NCBI RefSeq assembly: GCF_050589605.1
Contig: NZ_JBNGOO010000003.1
Strand: one strand, 5' to 3'
DNA length: 64,000 nt
Source of the DNA: Granulosicoccus sp947495035
GTDB taxonomy: Bacteria; Pseudomonadota; Gammaproteobacteria; Granulosicoccales; Granulosicoccaceae
Shown: positions 8,036 to 18,300 of the stretch, one piece after another
Numbering within the stretch: position 1 is the first letter of the stretch
Layout: every line of letters begins with the position of its first letter
The notes under the pieces: generated by a model
What the model saw: only the letters and a program-made list of their open reading frames with translations
Database searches by the model: none
What the model was told of the DNA's origin: nothing
Translations under genes and position numbers: made by a program

Positions 8036-10177
8036 TTGGCCCGATTCCTGAATTGGACACCCTGTTTCACCAGGTCAAGTACAGGCCTGTCCTATTCAAC
8101 AGCCCAGGTGGATCGTTATACCGTGGAAGTCTTGCAAGGTAATCAATCCGGCTCCAGACACTCCAGGCGCCGACATGACAGGATTTCGCTGGGAGAAAAC
8201 CGTGCTCTGGATTGGGGCCAGCAGGAATCGGACATCGATCTGCTTCCGCAATCTCCTCTGGCGCTGGTGGATGTGCTGTCGCTGGAAGGGGGCTTTCTCG
8301 ACTTGCTGCCCGAAGCCTCGGACACCGACTCGGACTCGACAGAATCGCGCCCCGCTCTGCCCGAGCGATCGCGCAAGGACCGCTGCAATCTGCAGACCCG
8401 TCATGACGCCAGCGAGTTGTTGCGACGTTGCAAGAAGATCCTGGTCGAAAACGCGCTGATCAAGGACAAGGGAGACAGACAGCTGTATCTGGCAGCCGGA
8501 TTCATCAGCTGGCCTGATGCCAAGCAGACCAACATTCGGCAACGCGCACCGATTCTGCTGTTCCCGGCACTGCTGGTACGCATCCCGGATCAGCAGCGCT
8601 ACGAGATACGACTCACTGGTGATTCCGCCGAATACAATCAGGCACTGGTCATGCACGCCGAACAGCGCTTTGCCGTGCAGTTGCCGGATCATGATCCCGG
8701 CAAACCCCTGAGCGTTTTCTTCGAACAACTGGCCGAGGCCATCAAGGACATACCACCGCTTGCGCTGGAATACGAAACCGCCTTGGGCAGTGCCGCCCTC
8801 ATCCATTCCTCGGGCAACAGCAGCCAGGAAATCAGACTGCCCGACATCCCGACACGCTTTGATGTGGCACTGGCCATGAGCATTACCGGCAACAAGAGCC
8901 TCGAGCAGCTCAGCGCCGTCTTGCAGTTGATACCGGATTACAATCAACCCGATGCCACCCACAACGAGGCGACAGCATCCGAGACAACCGGCACGCAGAC
9001 AGCGGCGAGAATCACATTGCCGGAGACCAACGTCGCCAGCTTGCGCAAGTATGCCGCCCGACTGGCTGCCGAAGGTCTGGACCATGTCGAGTTCCGCCAG
9101 CTCACGGCGCTGCCGGATCTGATCGGCAAATGGACACGCTCGGTATCCTCGGGCCTGAACTGCAAGACGCTTCGAGAAGTGCTGCGCCTGCCCGACCTGT
9201 CGGCCCGCGAGCTGATTCGTCTGGCCGGAATCATCGAGCTGATCGACAAGGCACCTTCCTCACTGGAGCAATTCGGGCACGGTGACCTGTGCTATGCCAA
9301 CAGTACCATTCAACTGAGGCGTGCCCAGCACCAGGCCAAGTTGATCGAGGACGAGCTGGCTGCCTTGCAGGAACATTTCATCCTCGACAAGGTTCCCGGC
9401 AAGTCCCAGCTATTGAGCCTGATGTCCGAGCTGGGTGAGAATCTTGAACATGATCCCGAACTGGTGGGTGCCAGTTATTTCAATGCACGACGCCAGTTCA
9501 TGGAATTCAGCGTCGCCAAGCCCGCCAATCTCACCAGCGAACATCGTCGACTGCTGTCTCAACTGGCCAAGGTCATGCGATTCCGGGAGCTGTTTGTCAA
9601 CAACACGGAATACCGTGCGGCATTGGGACCGGGTTACAAGGGTTTGCGTACCGACTGGGAAAAGTTGCGAATGACCGGGGAATATGCCCGTGAGCTGTCT
9701 ACCGTCCTGGAATCGGAAACCATTGCCAGTCAGATCATTCGCAACTGGAAGGATTTTCGCGCCACCTACAGCGTGGAGTTGCATGTGCTGCTCGGCGCTG
9801 CCGATGCCTGCCGGCGATTGCTCGGCGTGGTTGGCACTCGCTGGCAATCACAATCCGTTACCTCTCTGCTGGTTCATGCACAGCTGATTGCCTCGCGCCT
9901 GAGTGAGTGGCGCAACAGCTATGGCCCGGTGGAGAACCACGCTGACAAGACCCCCGCCATGGTGTTGTCGAGCTTTTCCGGCCGCTCGCGCGATGACATG
10001 GTGGTCGAGAATCAGGTAGATGAAACTCGCGAGCGTATCAATCGGCAGTTGCAGGATGGCGAAATCCACCGTGAACAGATAACCGACACATTGAAGTGGC
10101 TGCTGGCCGCCAGTCAGACTGCCACGGAGCTGGACATGGATATCGATGCCATCGTCGAGCATCTGCAGATCGCCTGA
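8036..10177 (+). CDS. Orphan DUF4011-like protein without helicase
   Basis: A 713-residue protein of unknown function. Residues about 150-235 (LYLAAGFISWPDA, RAPILLFPALLVR, YEIRLTGDSAEYN, then a short F...LPDHD segment) match the pattern of the DUF4011 domain as I remember it. In most proteins that domain is fused to a superfamily 1 helicase and nuclease. Here no Walker A or helicase motifs follow; the remaining 470 residues are mostly predicted helical and charged. The first 100 residues are low-complexity and acidic. The start is uncertain: TTG at 8036 is preceded by AAAAAGA, while GTG at 8108 is an alternative. It stands alone, divergent from msrPQ and convergent with a HAD hydrolase. Confidence 0.6.
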   Translation: MARFLNWTPCFTRSSTGLSYSTAQVDRYTVEVLQGNQSGSRHSRRRHDRISLGENRALDWGQQESDIDLLPQSPLALVDVLSLEGGFLDLLPEASDTDSDSTESRPALPERSRKDRCNLQTRHDASELLRRCKKILVENALIKDKGDRQLYLAAGFISWPDAKQTNIRQRAPILLFPALLVRIPDQQRYEIRLTGDSAEYNQALVMHAEQRFAVQLPDHDPGKPLSVFFEQLAEAIKDIPPLALEYETALGSAALIHSSGNSSQEIRLPDIPTRFDVALAMSITGNKSLEQLSAVLQLIPDYNQPDATHNEATASETTGTQTAARITLPETNVASLRKYAARLAAEGLDHVEFRQLTALPDLIGKWTRSVSSGLNCKTLREVLRLPDLSARELIRLAGIIELIDKAPSSLEQFGHGDLCYANSTIQLRRAQHQAKLIEDELAALQEHFILDKVPGKSQLLSLMSELGENLEHDPELVGASYFNARRQFMEFSVAKPANLTSEHRRLLSQLAKVMRFRELFVNNTEYRAALGPGYKGLRTDWEKLRMTGEYARELSTVLESETIASQIIRNWKDFRATYSVELHVLLGAADACRRLLGVVGTRWQSQSVTSLLVHAQLIASRLSEWRNSYGPVENHADKTPAMVLSSFSGRSRDDMVVENQVDETRERINRQLQDGEIHREQITDTLKWLLAASQTATELDMDIDAIVEHLQIA

Positions 10178-10206
10178 CTCGTCGGGTATCCGCAGATCAT
10201 CTGATG

Positions 10207-10234
10207 GGCAGCCGGCTTTGTTGGCCGAGCTGCC
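10207..10234. terminator. Hairpin between convergent genes
   Basis: Inverted repeat GGCAGCCGGC / GCCG-A-GCTGCC with one bulged A and a T-rich loop, lying between the stop at 10177 and the stop at 10245. No strong T tract follows, so factor-independent termination is only plausible. Confidence 0.45.
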
Positions 10235-10244
10235 GATGCAGCAT

Positions 10245-11168
10245 TCAAGTGGTTGGAATGATGAAATCGGGCCGGATACCACTGCGCTGAATCGCCTGCT
10301 CCACATCCAGCCCCTTGAGCAAACCATGGTCTGTGACCAGCACGGTGCGCCAGCCCGCCTGTGCCCCACCGAGAATATCGGTATGCAAGGTATCCCCCAC
10401 CATGGCGATGCGCTGCGGATCGATACCCTGTACGGTTTCCCTGACCACCGAAAAGGCATTGTCGAACGGCTTGCCAAAGAAAGTCGGCATGACCAACCGA
10501 CTGTCCGCGATGTCGTGCGCATACAGGCCGGGTTCGCGTGAGAGTCCGCCAGCCTGTGGCGCCACCAGATCCGGATTCCCGACCAGCACCGGCCGGGGAC
10601 GCGCCGCCAGCGAGACCTTGAGCAACTGCTGTCGTGCCGCCGTCCAGTTACCGGTTCCCAGCAGCACAAAGCCATCACAGCGTTCATAGTCGGCGGCGTT
10701 GTCCTGCAGCAATACAGCTTGCGGCGCCAGCCCCTGCAGCTCGGATTCCGGCAATGCGGCGAAGCCCCACACCTTGTCGGCGTGGGCTGCCATTTCCCGC
10801 GCCAATGCATCGCGACTGGAGATGACGTGCCCGGGTTCGAAATCCAGACCCCAGCGATGGTATTTCGCACGGGTGACGCTGACCGGAAAACTGGCACCGT
10901 TGGTCAAGACCCGCACCTGCATGCCTTGAGCTCTCAGCGCCAGTACCCGATCGACAGCGCCAGGCACCGTATCGGCACCGATATTCAGAACGCCGAAACC
11001 ATCCAGCACGAAGCAATCAAACTCGTCGCACAAGTCTTCCAGATGTGCGCGATGAATCGACACGTCGGGAAAGCGAGCCTGTGGCAGGCGCGGCTGAATG
11101 TTCTCGTAGCGTGTCACCGCCAGGCTCGCCGAAGGTGCATCGCCGTTGATCAGGGATGAATCTGACAT
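10245..11168 (-). CDS. HAD-superfamily IIA hydrolase (TIGR01459-like)
   Basis: A 307-residue predicted phosphatase. The motif I aspartate is Asp56 in CFVLDGFGVLN. The second acidic residue of the usual DxD is replaced by Phe, as happens in this subgroup, where DLWGV is common. Motif II is VRVLTNGAS. The cap domain follows, then PTFFGKPF (motif III lysine) and MVGDTLHTDILGG (motif IV). The substrate is unknown; relatives are annotated only as hydrolases of sugar or nucleotide phosphates. It starts 57 bp from the 8-bp repeat tract, so any promoter upstream must lie in or next to that tract. Confidence 0.8.
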   Translation of the reverse strand: MSDSSLINGDAPSASLAVTRYENIQPRLPQARFPDVSIHRAHLEDLCDEFDCFVLDGFGVLNIGADTVPGAVDRVLALRAQGMQVRVLTNGASFPVSVTRAKYHRWGLDFEPGHVISSRDALAREMAAHADKVWGFAALPESELQGLAPQAVLLQDNAADYERCDGFVLLGTGNWTAARQQLLKVSLAARPRPVLVGNPDLVAPQAGGLSREPGLYAHDIADSRLVMPTFFGKPFDNAFSVVRETVQGIDPQRIAMVGDTLHTDILGGAQAGWRTVLVTDHGLLKGLDVEQAIQRSGIRPDFIIPTT

Positions 11169-11225
11169 GTAATCGGGTAATCCGCAGGTTCTGGACAGAA
11201 CGGTCGTCTGTCGAGTCGTGAAATC

Positions 11226-11634
11226 GTATGGCCGTATCGCCGTGTCACCGTGTCACCGTGTCGCCGTGTCGCCGTGTCGCCGTATGGCCGTATCGCCGTA
11301 TGGCCGTATCGCCGTATGGCCGTATCGCCGTATCGCCGTATCGCCGTATCGCCGTATCGCCGTATGGCCGTATGGCCGTATGGCCGTATCGCCGTATCGC
11401 CGTATCGCCGTATCGCCGTATCGCCGTATCGCCGTATCGCCGTATCGCCGTATCGCCGTATNNNNNNNNNNNNNNNNNNNNNNNNNNNNNNNNNNNNNNN
11501 NNNNNNNNNNNNNNNNNNNNNNNNNNNNNNNNNNNNNNNNNNNNNNNNNNNNNNNNATCGCCGTATCGCCGTATCGCCGTATCGCCGTATCGCCGTATCG
11601 CCGTATCGCCGTATCGCCGTATCGCCGTATCGCC
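11226..11634. repeat. Octanucleotide tandem repeat tract
   Basis: Head-to-tail 8-bp units, mainly GTATCGCC, with ordered variants GTATGGCC, GTGTCGCC and GTGTCACC concentrated at the left end. About 29 units are readable left of the N run and nearly 10 right of it. The two sides are out of register by one base if the N run is taken literally, so its length is an estimate. The tract fills the space between the 3' end of the phn operon and the HAD gene. It is open in several frames on both strands (RRIAVSPY-type octapeptides), but that follows from its period and is not evidence of coding. Confidence 0.95.
11462..11556. other. Assembly gap (95 N) inside the repeat
   Basis: Ninety-five unresolved bases within the octamer tract. 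The true tract length is therefore unknown. Confidence 0.99.
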
Positions 11635-11650
11635 GTGAAATCGTGCCGCC

Positions 11651-12463
11651 TCAGATGATAGCGTGGCGAACTCTGGCAGACACCCATTCACTGATCACCA
11701 CCGTACCGAGAATGACCACGAATATCATGGTGACCTGTGGCCAGGCCAGTGTATTGAGTGAAGCCTGCAACTGCACACCGATGCCGCCCGCCCCGACCAG
11801 TCCCAGGATGGTCGATTCCCGGATATTGATATCCCAGCGAAATACCGAAATGCCGTAGAACGCCGGCATGACCTGCGGCACGATACCGTAATTCAATATC
11901 TGCGCACCCGACGCACCGGTAGCCGTTACCGCTTCGATCTGCAATTTGTCCGTCTCTTCGATGGCCTCGTACAGCAGCTTGGCCACGAAACCGATGGAGC
12001 GCAAACCGATTGCCACGATACCCGCCAGCAAGCCGGGCCCGATGATCGACACCAGCAGCAAAGCCCAGATCAGCGAATTGATGGATCGCGAAGCGACGAT
12101 GATGAACAATGCCACCGGCCGGACGAACAGTTTGCTGGGCGTGGTATTGCTCGCTGCCAGAAAGGCCACGGGGATGGCGATGATGATGCCCAGCAGCGTG
12201 CCCAGCGTGGCGATATTGAGCGTATCCCACAGAGGCACCCACAATTTCTCGATATAGCTCCAGCGCGGTGGGAACATGCGAGAACCCAGATCCGCTGCCT
12301 GTCTTGGCGCATCGGCAACGAATGCCCAGATGGTGTCTCTGGTCATGAGCTGCCAGCTGTAGACACACAGGGCAACCAGCAGCAGCCAACCAATCCAGAT
12401 CAGCAGACGCTTGCCGGTCGTACGATGCTGCCAGACCGGTGTCGGGGTCTTCATCGTGTTCAT
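11651..12463 (-). CDS. phnE: Phosphonate-type ABC transporter permease, second copy
   Basis: Inner-membrane permease of 270 residues, with about six hydrophobic segments and the family loop EAIEETDKLQIEAVTATGAS...ILNYGIVPQVMP, which contacts the ATPase. It starts ATGAACACG at 12463, and this ATG overlaps the stop of the upstream permease (ATGA). A GTG nine bases upstream is less likely. It pairs with the other permease as a heterodimer, which is usual in phnCDE-E clusters. It is the last gene of the operon, and the repeat tract begins 17 bp past its stop. Confidence 0.92.
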   Translation of the reverse strand: MNTMKTPTPVWQHRTTGKRLLIWIGWLLLVALCVYSWQLMTRDTIWAFVADAPRQAADLGSRMFPPRWSYIEKLWVPLWDTLNIATLGTLLGIIIAIPVAFLAASNTTPSKLFVRPVALFIIVASRSINSLIWALLLVSIIGPGLLAGIVAIGLRSIGFVAKLLYEAIEETDKLQIEAVTATGASGAQILNYGIVPQVMPAFYGISVFRWDINIRESTILGLVGAGGIGVQLQASLNTLAWPQVTMIFVVILGTVVISEWVSARVRHAII

Positions 12464-13308
12464 TGCACCCACTTCCTGACAAAGCCCGAGGAATATTCAG
12501 CCAGCATGACGATCAGGATGATGATCAGCAGAATGGCACCGGCCGAATCGAATTCGTAGCGATCGATGGCCGTGTTCAGGGTTGCACCGATCCCTCCCGC
12601 ACCGACGATACCGATGACGGCAGACTCGCGAAAATTGATGTCGAGACGATACAGCGAGAGCCCGATGAGTCGTGGCATGACCTGTGGCTGCACCGCGTAA
12701 TTGATCAATTGCAACCAGGAAGCGCCCGTCGCTCTGACGGCTTCGGTCTGACTCTCGTCGATGTCTTCGATATCCTCGGCCAGCAGCTTGGCCATGAAGC
12801 CGATGGTGGCGAAGGTCAGAGTCAGAAAACCGGCAAATGGTCCGAAACCGAACATGGTCACGAACAGAATGGCGATGATGATTTCCTGCAGGGAACGTGA
12901 AACCGCGATGATCGCGCGACACACGTAGTAGACGACTCCGGGAGCGACATTGCGCGCCGCACCGATGCCGATGGGAATCGACAACAGCACACCCGCAACG
13001 GTAGAGGTCATCGTCATCGTCAGACTCTCGACCAGGCCACTGGATATGTCCTTCCAGCGCGAGGTGAAGTCCGGTGTCAGAAACCCCTTGATGAAGCGCC
13101 AGCCTCGCTCCATGCCTTCTGCGACACGCACCCAATTGACATCAATGGTGCTGATGGCCAGACAGAACCAGACCAGCGCTGCCAGCCACAGCGTGCGACG
13201 CAACCAGGCCCGCTGGATCAGAACCGGCGGTGGTCGGAATCGGCTGGGGTAGCGACTGTAATCCGCAGTGGCGGCTGGCGATGAGCCGCCTTGATCAGCT
13301 TCTGTCAC
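12460..13308 (-). CDS. phnE: Phosphonate-type ABC transporter permease, first copy
   Basis: A 282-residue inner-membrane permease with an N-terminal cytoplasmic extension and about six membrane segments. The coupling motif EDIEDIDESQTEAVRATGAS...LINYAVQPQVMPR is closely related to that of the next gene, which indicates an old duplication. The start is GTG at 13308, three bases after the phnC stop. Together with PhnC and PhnD it should import phosphonates, phosphite or phosphate esters. The exact substrate cannot be read from the sequence. Confidence 0.92.
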   Translation of the reverse strand: MTEADQGGSSPAATADYSRYPSRFRPPPVLIQRAWLRRTLWLAALVWFCLAISTIDVNWVRVAEGMERGWRFIKGFLTPDFTSRWKDISSGLVESLTMTMTSTVAGVLLSIPIGIGAARNVAPGVVYYVCRAIIAVSRSLQEIIIAILFVTMFGFGPFAGFLTLTFATIGFMAKLLAEDIEDIDESQTEAVRATGASWLQLINYAVQPQVMPRLIGLSLYRLDINFRESAVIGIVGAGGIGATLNTAIDRYEFDSAGAILLIIILIVMLAEYSSGFVRKWVQ

Positions 13309-13311
13309 GAC

Positions 13312-14085
13312 TCAGGCAGCTTCCGTTTCTTGGTCGAGCGTGGTCCAGTCTTCTTCGCCATAGATGCGAGTCAGAACGGATTCCGTCAATTCGGCCGGTG
13401 AGCCATCAAACACGATTCGCCCGGCCTGCAGACCGATTAGACGCTCGGTGAATTGCCTGGCCAGCACCACATCATGGATGTTGATGATCGCCGGCAAATG
13501 CTGTTCGTTGCAGATCTCCAGCAGCAGACGCATGATCTGACGCGATGTCTTCGGATCCAGTGAGGCCGTCGGCTCATCGATCAGCAACAGTTCGGGATCC
13601 TGCTCCAGAGCTCTCGCAATACCCACTCGCTGGCGCTGACCACCGGAGAGCGCATCAGCCCGCTTGCTGGCGTGATCGATCAGACCGACTCGATCCAGCA
13701 GAGCAAAGGCCTTCTGTACATCTGCCTTGGGGTAATGACGGGTGAAACTGCGCCAGAAGGACACATAGCCCAGCCTGCCGGACAACACGTTTTCCATGAC
13801 ACTCAAGCGCTCCACAAGCGCATATTCCTGGAAAATCATGCCGATGCGGCGGCGCACCGAACGCAGCTCGCTGGTGGACATGCCGGTAATATTGGTGCCC
13901 GAGAGGCTGATCGTGCCACTGCTGGGTTCCACCAGTCGATTGATACAGCGGATCAGCGTGGACTTGCCGGCCCCGGAAGGTCCGATCAGCCCTACCACCT
14001 GACCGGCAGGAATGGTGAAACTGACATCATCCAGCGCCTTGTCGCCCGCCGCATAGGTTTTGGAAAGGTGGCTTACGTCGAGCAA
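13312..14085 (-). CDS. phnC: Phosphonate-type ABC transporter ATPase
   Basis: A 257-residue ATP-binding subunit with Walker A GPSGAGKST, the signature LSGGQRQRVGIARAL, Walker B LLLIDEPTASLD and a His in the switch position (INIHDV). It powers the two PhnE permeases encoded immediately downstream. The start is a TTG at 14085 with GGAG about 10 bp upstream; no ATG occurs near the conserved MLDVSHLSKTY beginning. It lies 72 bp after phnD. Confidence 0.93.
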   Translation of the reverse strand: MLDVSHLSKTYAAGDKALDDVSFTIPAGQVVGLIGPSGAGKSTLIRCINRLVEPSSGTISLSGTNITGMSTSELRSVRRRIGMIFQEYALVERLSVMENVLSGRLGYVSFWRSFTRHYPKADVQKAFALLDRVGLIDHASKRADALSGGQRQRVGIARALEQDPELLLIDEPTASLDPKTSRQIMRLLLEICNEQHLPAIINIHDVVLARQFTERLIGLQAGRIVFDGSPAELTESVLTRIYGEEDWTTLDQETEAA

Positions 14086-14157
14086 GGTATCTGTACTCCG
14101 ATAGGCACGGACCGGAAACCCGAAGGTATCCGGTCCGAATTGGCAGGATGCGAAAGA

Positions 14158-15108
14158 TTACTGGCAGGTGTATTCCACACCGTTGGCATCGTCGATCTTG
14201 CGAATGACTTCCCACTCCTTCTTGAAGGTAATGGGTACGAACTGCGCTTCACCGGACTTGGAGAATTCAGCTTCGAGGGAACTGCCGGACCATTCGAAGC
14301 TTGCAAAGGCTTCCTTGATCTTGTCCTGCAGCTCGGCATTCAGTGTATTGGCCACACCATAGCTGGTGGTCGGGAAGGTCTGCGACTTGTACAGGGAGAC
14401 GATCTGATCCTGAGTGACAACGTCACGACTGACCATGCGATTCATGACCGAATTGGCCACGGCGGCTGCCGGATAATCCTTGTTGGCCACTCCCAGAATG
14501 GAGTTGTCATGCTTGCCGGAAAAGACCGGTTCGAAATCCGTACCGGCGACCATGCCGTAATCGGCCTTCAGAATGGCTGATGGCGCCTTGAAGCCGGAAT
14601 TGGACGTCTCGGAAGTGAATGCCAGCTTGCCGCCCTTGATGTCTTCGACTTTCTCGATACCGGAATCGGGATAGGTGATGATTTCCATCTCGTAGCCGAA
14701 GGATCCGTCACCACTGGCCATCATCGTGAAAGGCCGGTAACCGGCACAGGCGACTGCCAGAGGGTTGGATCCGGTATTGAAGCCAGCAATATGCAAACGA
14801 CCGGCACGCATGGCCTCGATCTGCGCCGCATTGGACTGTACCGGAAAGAATTGCACTTTCTTGCCAGTCACTTCACTCATGTGCTCGAGAAAGTCGGACC
14901 AGGCTTCGGCATACACCGCAGGATCTTCCACGGGCGTATAGGCAAAGATCAGAGTGCCCGGGTCGAGCTGATCGGCAGCGTCAGCGATATCGGCAACCAG
15001 ATCGCCATCAGTGTCCTTGTAGCGAGAGTCGAGCTTGAATTCCGCCGAGGCGGGCAGACTCAATGAGACCGCAAGGGCCGTGGCGGCCGCGATGATGGAA
15101 TATTTCAT
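14158..15108 (-). CDS. phnD: Phosphonate-type ABC transporter periplasmic binding protein
   Basis: A 316-residue solute-binding protein with a cleavable signal peptide (cut after LPASA). The core is typical of PhnD: FAYTPVEDP, SEVTGKKVQFFPVQ, AAQIEAMRAGRLHIAGF, EDIKGGKLAFTSETSNSG. It is the first gene of phnD-phnC-phnE-phnE. No C-P lyase, phosphonatase or phosphite dehydrogenase gene follows, so the catabolic enzymes must be elsewhere. I searched the upstream 130 bp for a Pho box by eye and did not find a convincing one. Confidence 0.9.
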   Translation of the reverse strand: MKYSIIAAATALAVSLSLPASAEFKLDSRYKDTDGDLVADIADAADQLDPGTLIFAYTPVEDPAVYAEAWSDFLEHMSEVTGKKVQFFPVQSNAAQIEAMRAGRLHIAGFNTGSNPLAVACAGYRPFTMMASGDGSFGYEMEIITYPDSGIEKVEDIKGGKLAFTSETSNSGFKAPSAILKADYGMVAGTDFEPVFSGKHDNSILGVANKDYPAAAVANSVMNRMVSRDVVTQDQIVSLYKSQTFPTTSYGVANTLNAELQDKIKEAFASFEWSGSSLEAEFSKSGEAQFVPITFKKEWEVIRKIDDANGVEYTCQ

Positions 15109-15183
15109 TGTCGGTGGATTTCCTGAATGTGTGTGGTAGTTGACATTCGGCAGCGCATCCTGCCCTGCCCCGGTTTCCCGATG

Positions 15184-15209
15184 CCGACTCGATGCGGATG
15201 CCGAGTCGG
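15184..15209 (-). terminator. Hairpin between purL and phnD
   Basis: Inverted repeat CCGACTCG / CGAGTCGG with a 10-nt loop, in the 284-bp space between the purL stop and the phnD start. No T run follows in the direction of transcription. It may terminate purL or shape the phnD leader. Confidence 0.4.
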
Positions 15210-15392
15210 ACCAGTGTATTGATCAATTATTGATTATTCATGAAACGTTCGGCCAACACCATGCCCGAGTTGGTTTCCGGCGGCAAGCCCGACGCACAGT
15301 TTGACCCACCGTCACCAGTGCACCGGCGTCCCGTTTGGCCAACAATCCACGGTGGGTTTCCGTGAGGACAGGTCGCATGCCCGAAACGGACA

Positions 15393-18300
15393 CTAGGCAA
15401 TCCAGATACGCGCATTCTCGAACATTCGCAGCCAGGGTCCGTTCTCACCCCACTCCGGTGGCGCCCAGGAATTGGTAACGGTACGAAAGACACGCTCGGG
15501 GTGCGGCATCATGATGGTGACGCGGCCGTCGGCGTTGCACAGACCGGTAATCCCGAAAGGCGAGCCATTGGGATTCAGCGGATAGCTTTCCGTCATGGCC
15601 CCATGATTGTCGACAAAGCCCATGCACACCGGTGCCGATTGTGCCTGTGCTTCCTGTTCGAAGACTGCACGACCCTCTCCGTGGGCCAAGGCAACCGGCA
15701 GTCGAGAGCCGACCATGTCGGTAAAGAACAGGGACGGTGTTTCGTAGATTTCAACAGTCGCTACCCGAGCCTCGAACTGCTCGGACAGATTGCGCTCGAA
15801 ACGAGGCCAGTTGTCGGTGCCGGGAATCAGCGTCTGCAGCCTTGACAGCATCTGACAGCCATTGCAGACACCCAGGGAAAAGGTGTCATCACGCTCGAAG
15901 AACTGTCTGAACATGGTGGACAGTTGCTCGCTGTAGAGAACCGAATTGGCCCAGCCACCACCGGCCCCCAGCACATCCCCGAAGGAGAAACCACCACAGG
16001 CCACCAGGCCCTTGAAGCTGGCAAGATCATGCCGACCTTCGAACAGATCACTCATGTGCACATCGACGGTATCGAACCCGGCACGATCAAAGGCAGCGGC
16101 CATCTCGAAGTGCCCATTGACGCCCTGCTCACGCAGGATGGCCATCGCCGGCCGAGTCTTCAGCAATTCGGGCGCACCACTGACCAGGGAACTCGACGGA
16201 TCGAAGCTCAAGCGCGGGCTCAGACCCGGGTCGTCATCACGACTGATATGCGCCAGTTCCTCCTCGGCTGACTCGGGATTGTCACGCAGTGCCTGCATGC
16301 GGTAGCTCGTCTGCCACCACTGTGTACGCAGACGGGTCACACTTTCCCTGAGCAGCAAGGACTCGCCCTGCCACAACTCCAGCTCGGCTTCCTCGGTGGG
16401 CTTGCCCAGCATATGCACCACATCGCCCAGACCATGGGCCTCGAACACAGCCATGACCTGTGCATACTGGCTGCTGCGTATCTGCAATACGCCGCCGAGC
16501 TCTTCATTGAACAGGCTTGCAATGGCATCACCCGGCAGACTGTTGATGTTGACCCTGAGACCGCAGTGACCGGCAAAGGCCATCTCCGCCAGTGTCACGA
16601 ACAATCCACCGTCGGAACGGTCATGCCAGGCGAGAATCTGTTCGTCGTGAATCAATTGTTGCAGGGCATTGAACATGCCCTTGAGCAACAGCGGCTCATC
16701 CACATCCGGCACTGCGGTGCCAACCTTGCCATACACCTGCGCCAGAGCAGAGCCACCGAGACGATTCTGCCCGGCACCCAGATCGATCAGCAGCAAGTCA
16801 CTGTCACCACAATCCAGGCGGATCTCGGGCGTCTGCGTCTTGCGCACATCCCTGACGGCTGCAAAGGCCGTCACGATCAGCGACAACGGTGCGGTCACGC
16901 TGTGATCACCCTGCTCATCCTGCCAAACCGTTTTCATGGACAGGGAATCCTTGCCCACGGGAATGGCGATGCCCAGCGCCGGCGCCAGGCCCAGGCCCAC
17001 GGCTTCGACAGCATCGAACAAGGCTGCATCCTCACCGGGATGACCGCTGGCGGCCATCCAGTTGGCCGACAATCTGACCTGACCGACATCTCCGATGTCA
17101 GCAGCAACGATATTGGTCAGCGATTCGGCCAGCGCCATTCGTGCCGAGGCGGCCGCGTCGAGTATGGCGACGGGAGATCGTTCGCCCATGGCCATGGCTT
17201 CACCGGTATAGCCCTGATAGTCGGATGCCGTGACAGCCACATCGGCCACCGGCATCTGCCAGGGTCCGACCAGCTGATCCCGGACCACCTGCCCGGTAAT
17301 GCTGCGATCGCCAATGGTGATCAGAAAATTCTTGGAGGCCACCGCCGGCAGTTGCAGAATGCGCTGCACCACGTCATCGAGTTCCATGGCGGAGGTGAGC
17401 AGTTCATCTCCGGCAACGGCACGATGACTGGCCGTGATCTCCAGCCTGGGCGGCTTGCCCAGCAACACATCCAGCGGCATGTCGACCGGATTGTTATCGA
17501 AATGCGAGTCGGAAACGTGCAGTATGCGCTCCTCGGTGGCCTGGCCGACCACCGCATACAGACAGCGTTCCCGTTGGCACAGCGACTCGAACAGAGGCAG
17601 ACGATCGCTGATGATGGCGACGACATAGCGTTCCTGCGACTCGTTGCTCCAGATGGCCATCGGCGACATGCCGGGCTCATCATTGAGCACCGAACGCAGT
17701 TCGAAGTCCCCACCTCGTCCCGCATCATTGACCAGTTCCGGCAAGGCATTGGACAGGCCGCCGGCACCGACATCATGAATCGACAGGATCGGACTGTCCT
17801 TGCCCAGCGCAATACAGCGATCGATCACTTCCTGGCAGCGGCGCTGCATCTCCGGATTGCCACGCTGCACCGAGGCGAAATCCAGCTCGCTGTCACCGGC
17901 ACCACTGGCAACCGAGGATGCAGCTCCACCGCCCAGGCCGATCAGCATGGAAGGTCCACCCAGCACCACGATGGCCGAACCGGCAGGCACGTCCTGCTTC
18001 TCGATATTGCCTTCACGGATATTGCCCATGCCGCCGGCAATCATGATCGGCTTGTGAAAACCGCGCACTTCGGAAGATGGTTCAGCGGGATTTTCCGTGC
18101 TTGCCGGCACCGACTGGCAGTAGGTACGGAAGTAACCTGTCAGATTGGGCCGGCCGAATTCATTGTTGAAGGCCGCTGCACCAATGGGTCCTTCCTGCAT
18201 GATTTCCAGGGCGCTGGCCAAACGATCCGGCTTCGTGTTCTCGACTTCCCATGGCTGATGCCAGTCGGGAATGTTCAGGTTGGACACCGTGAACCCGCAC

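Noticed and set aside
11226..11634. CRISPR array or repeat-protein gene
   Set aside because: Units are contiguous 8-mers without spacers, so it is not a CRISPR. The open frames on both strands arise because three units equal eight codons without a stop.
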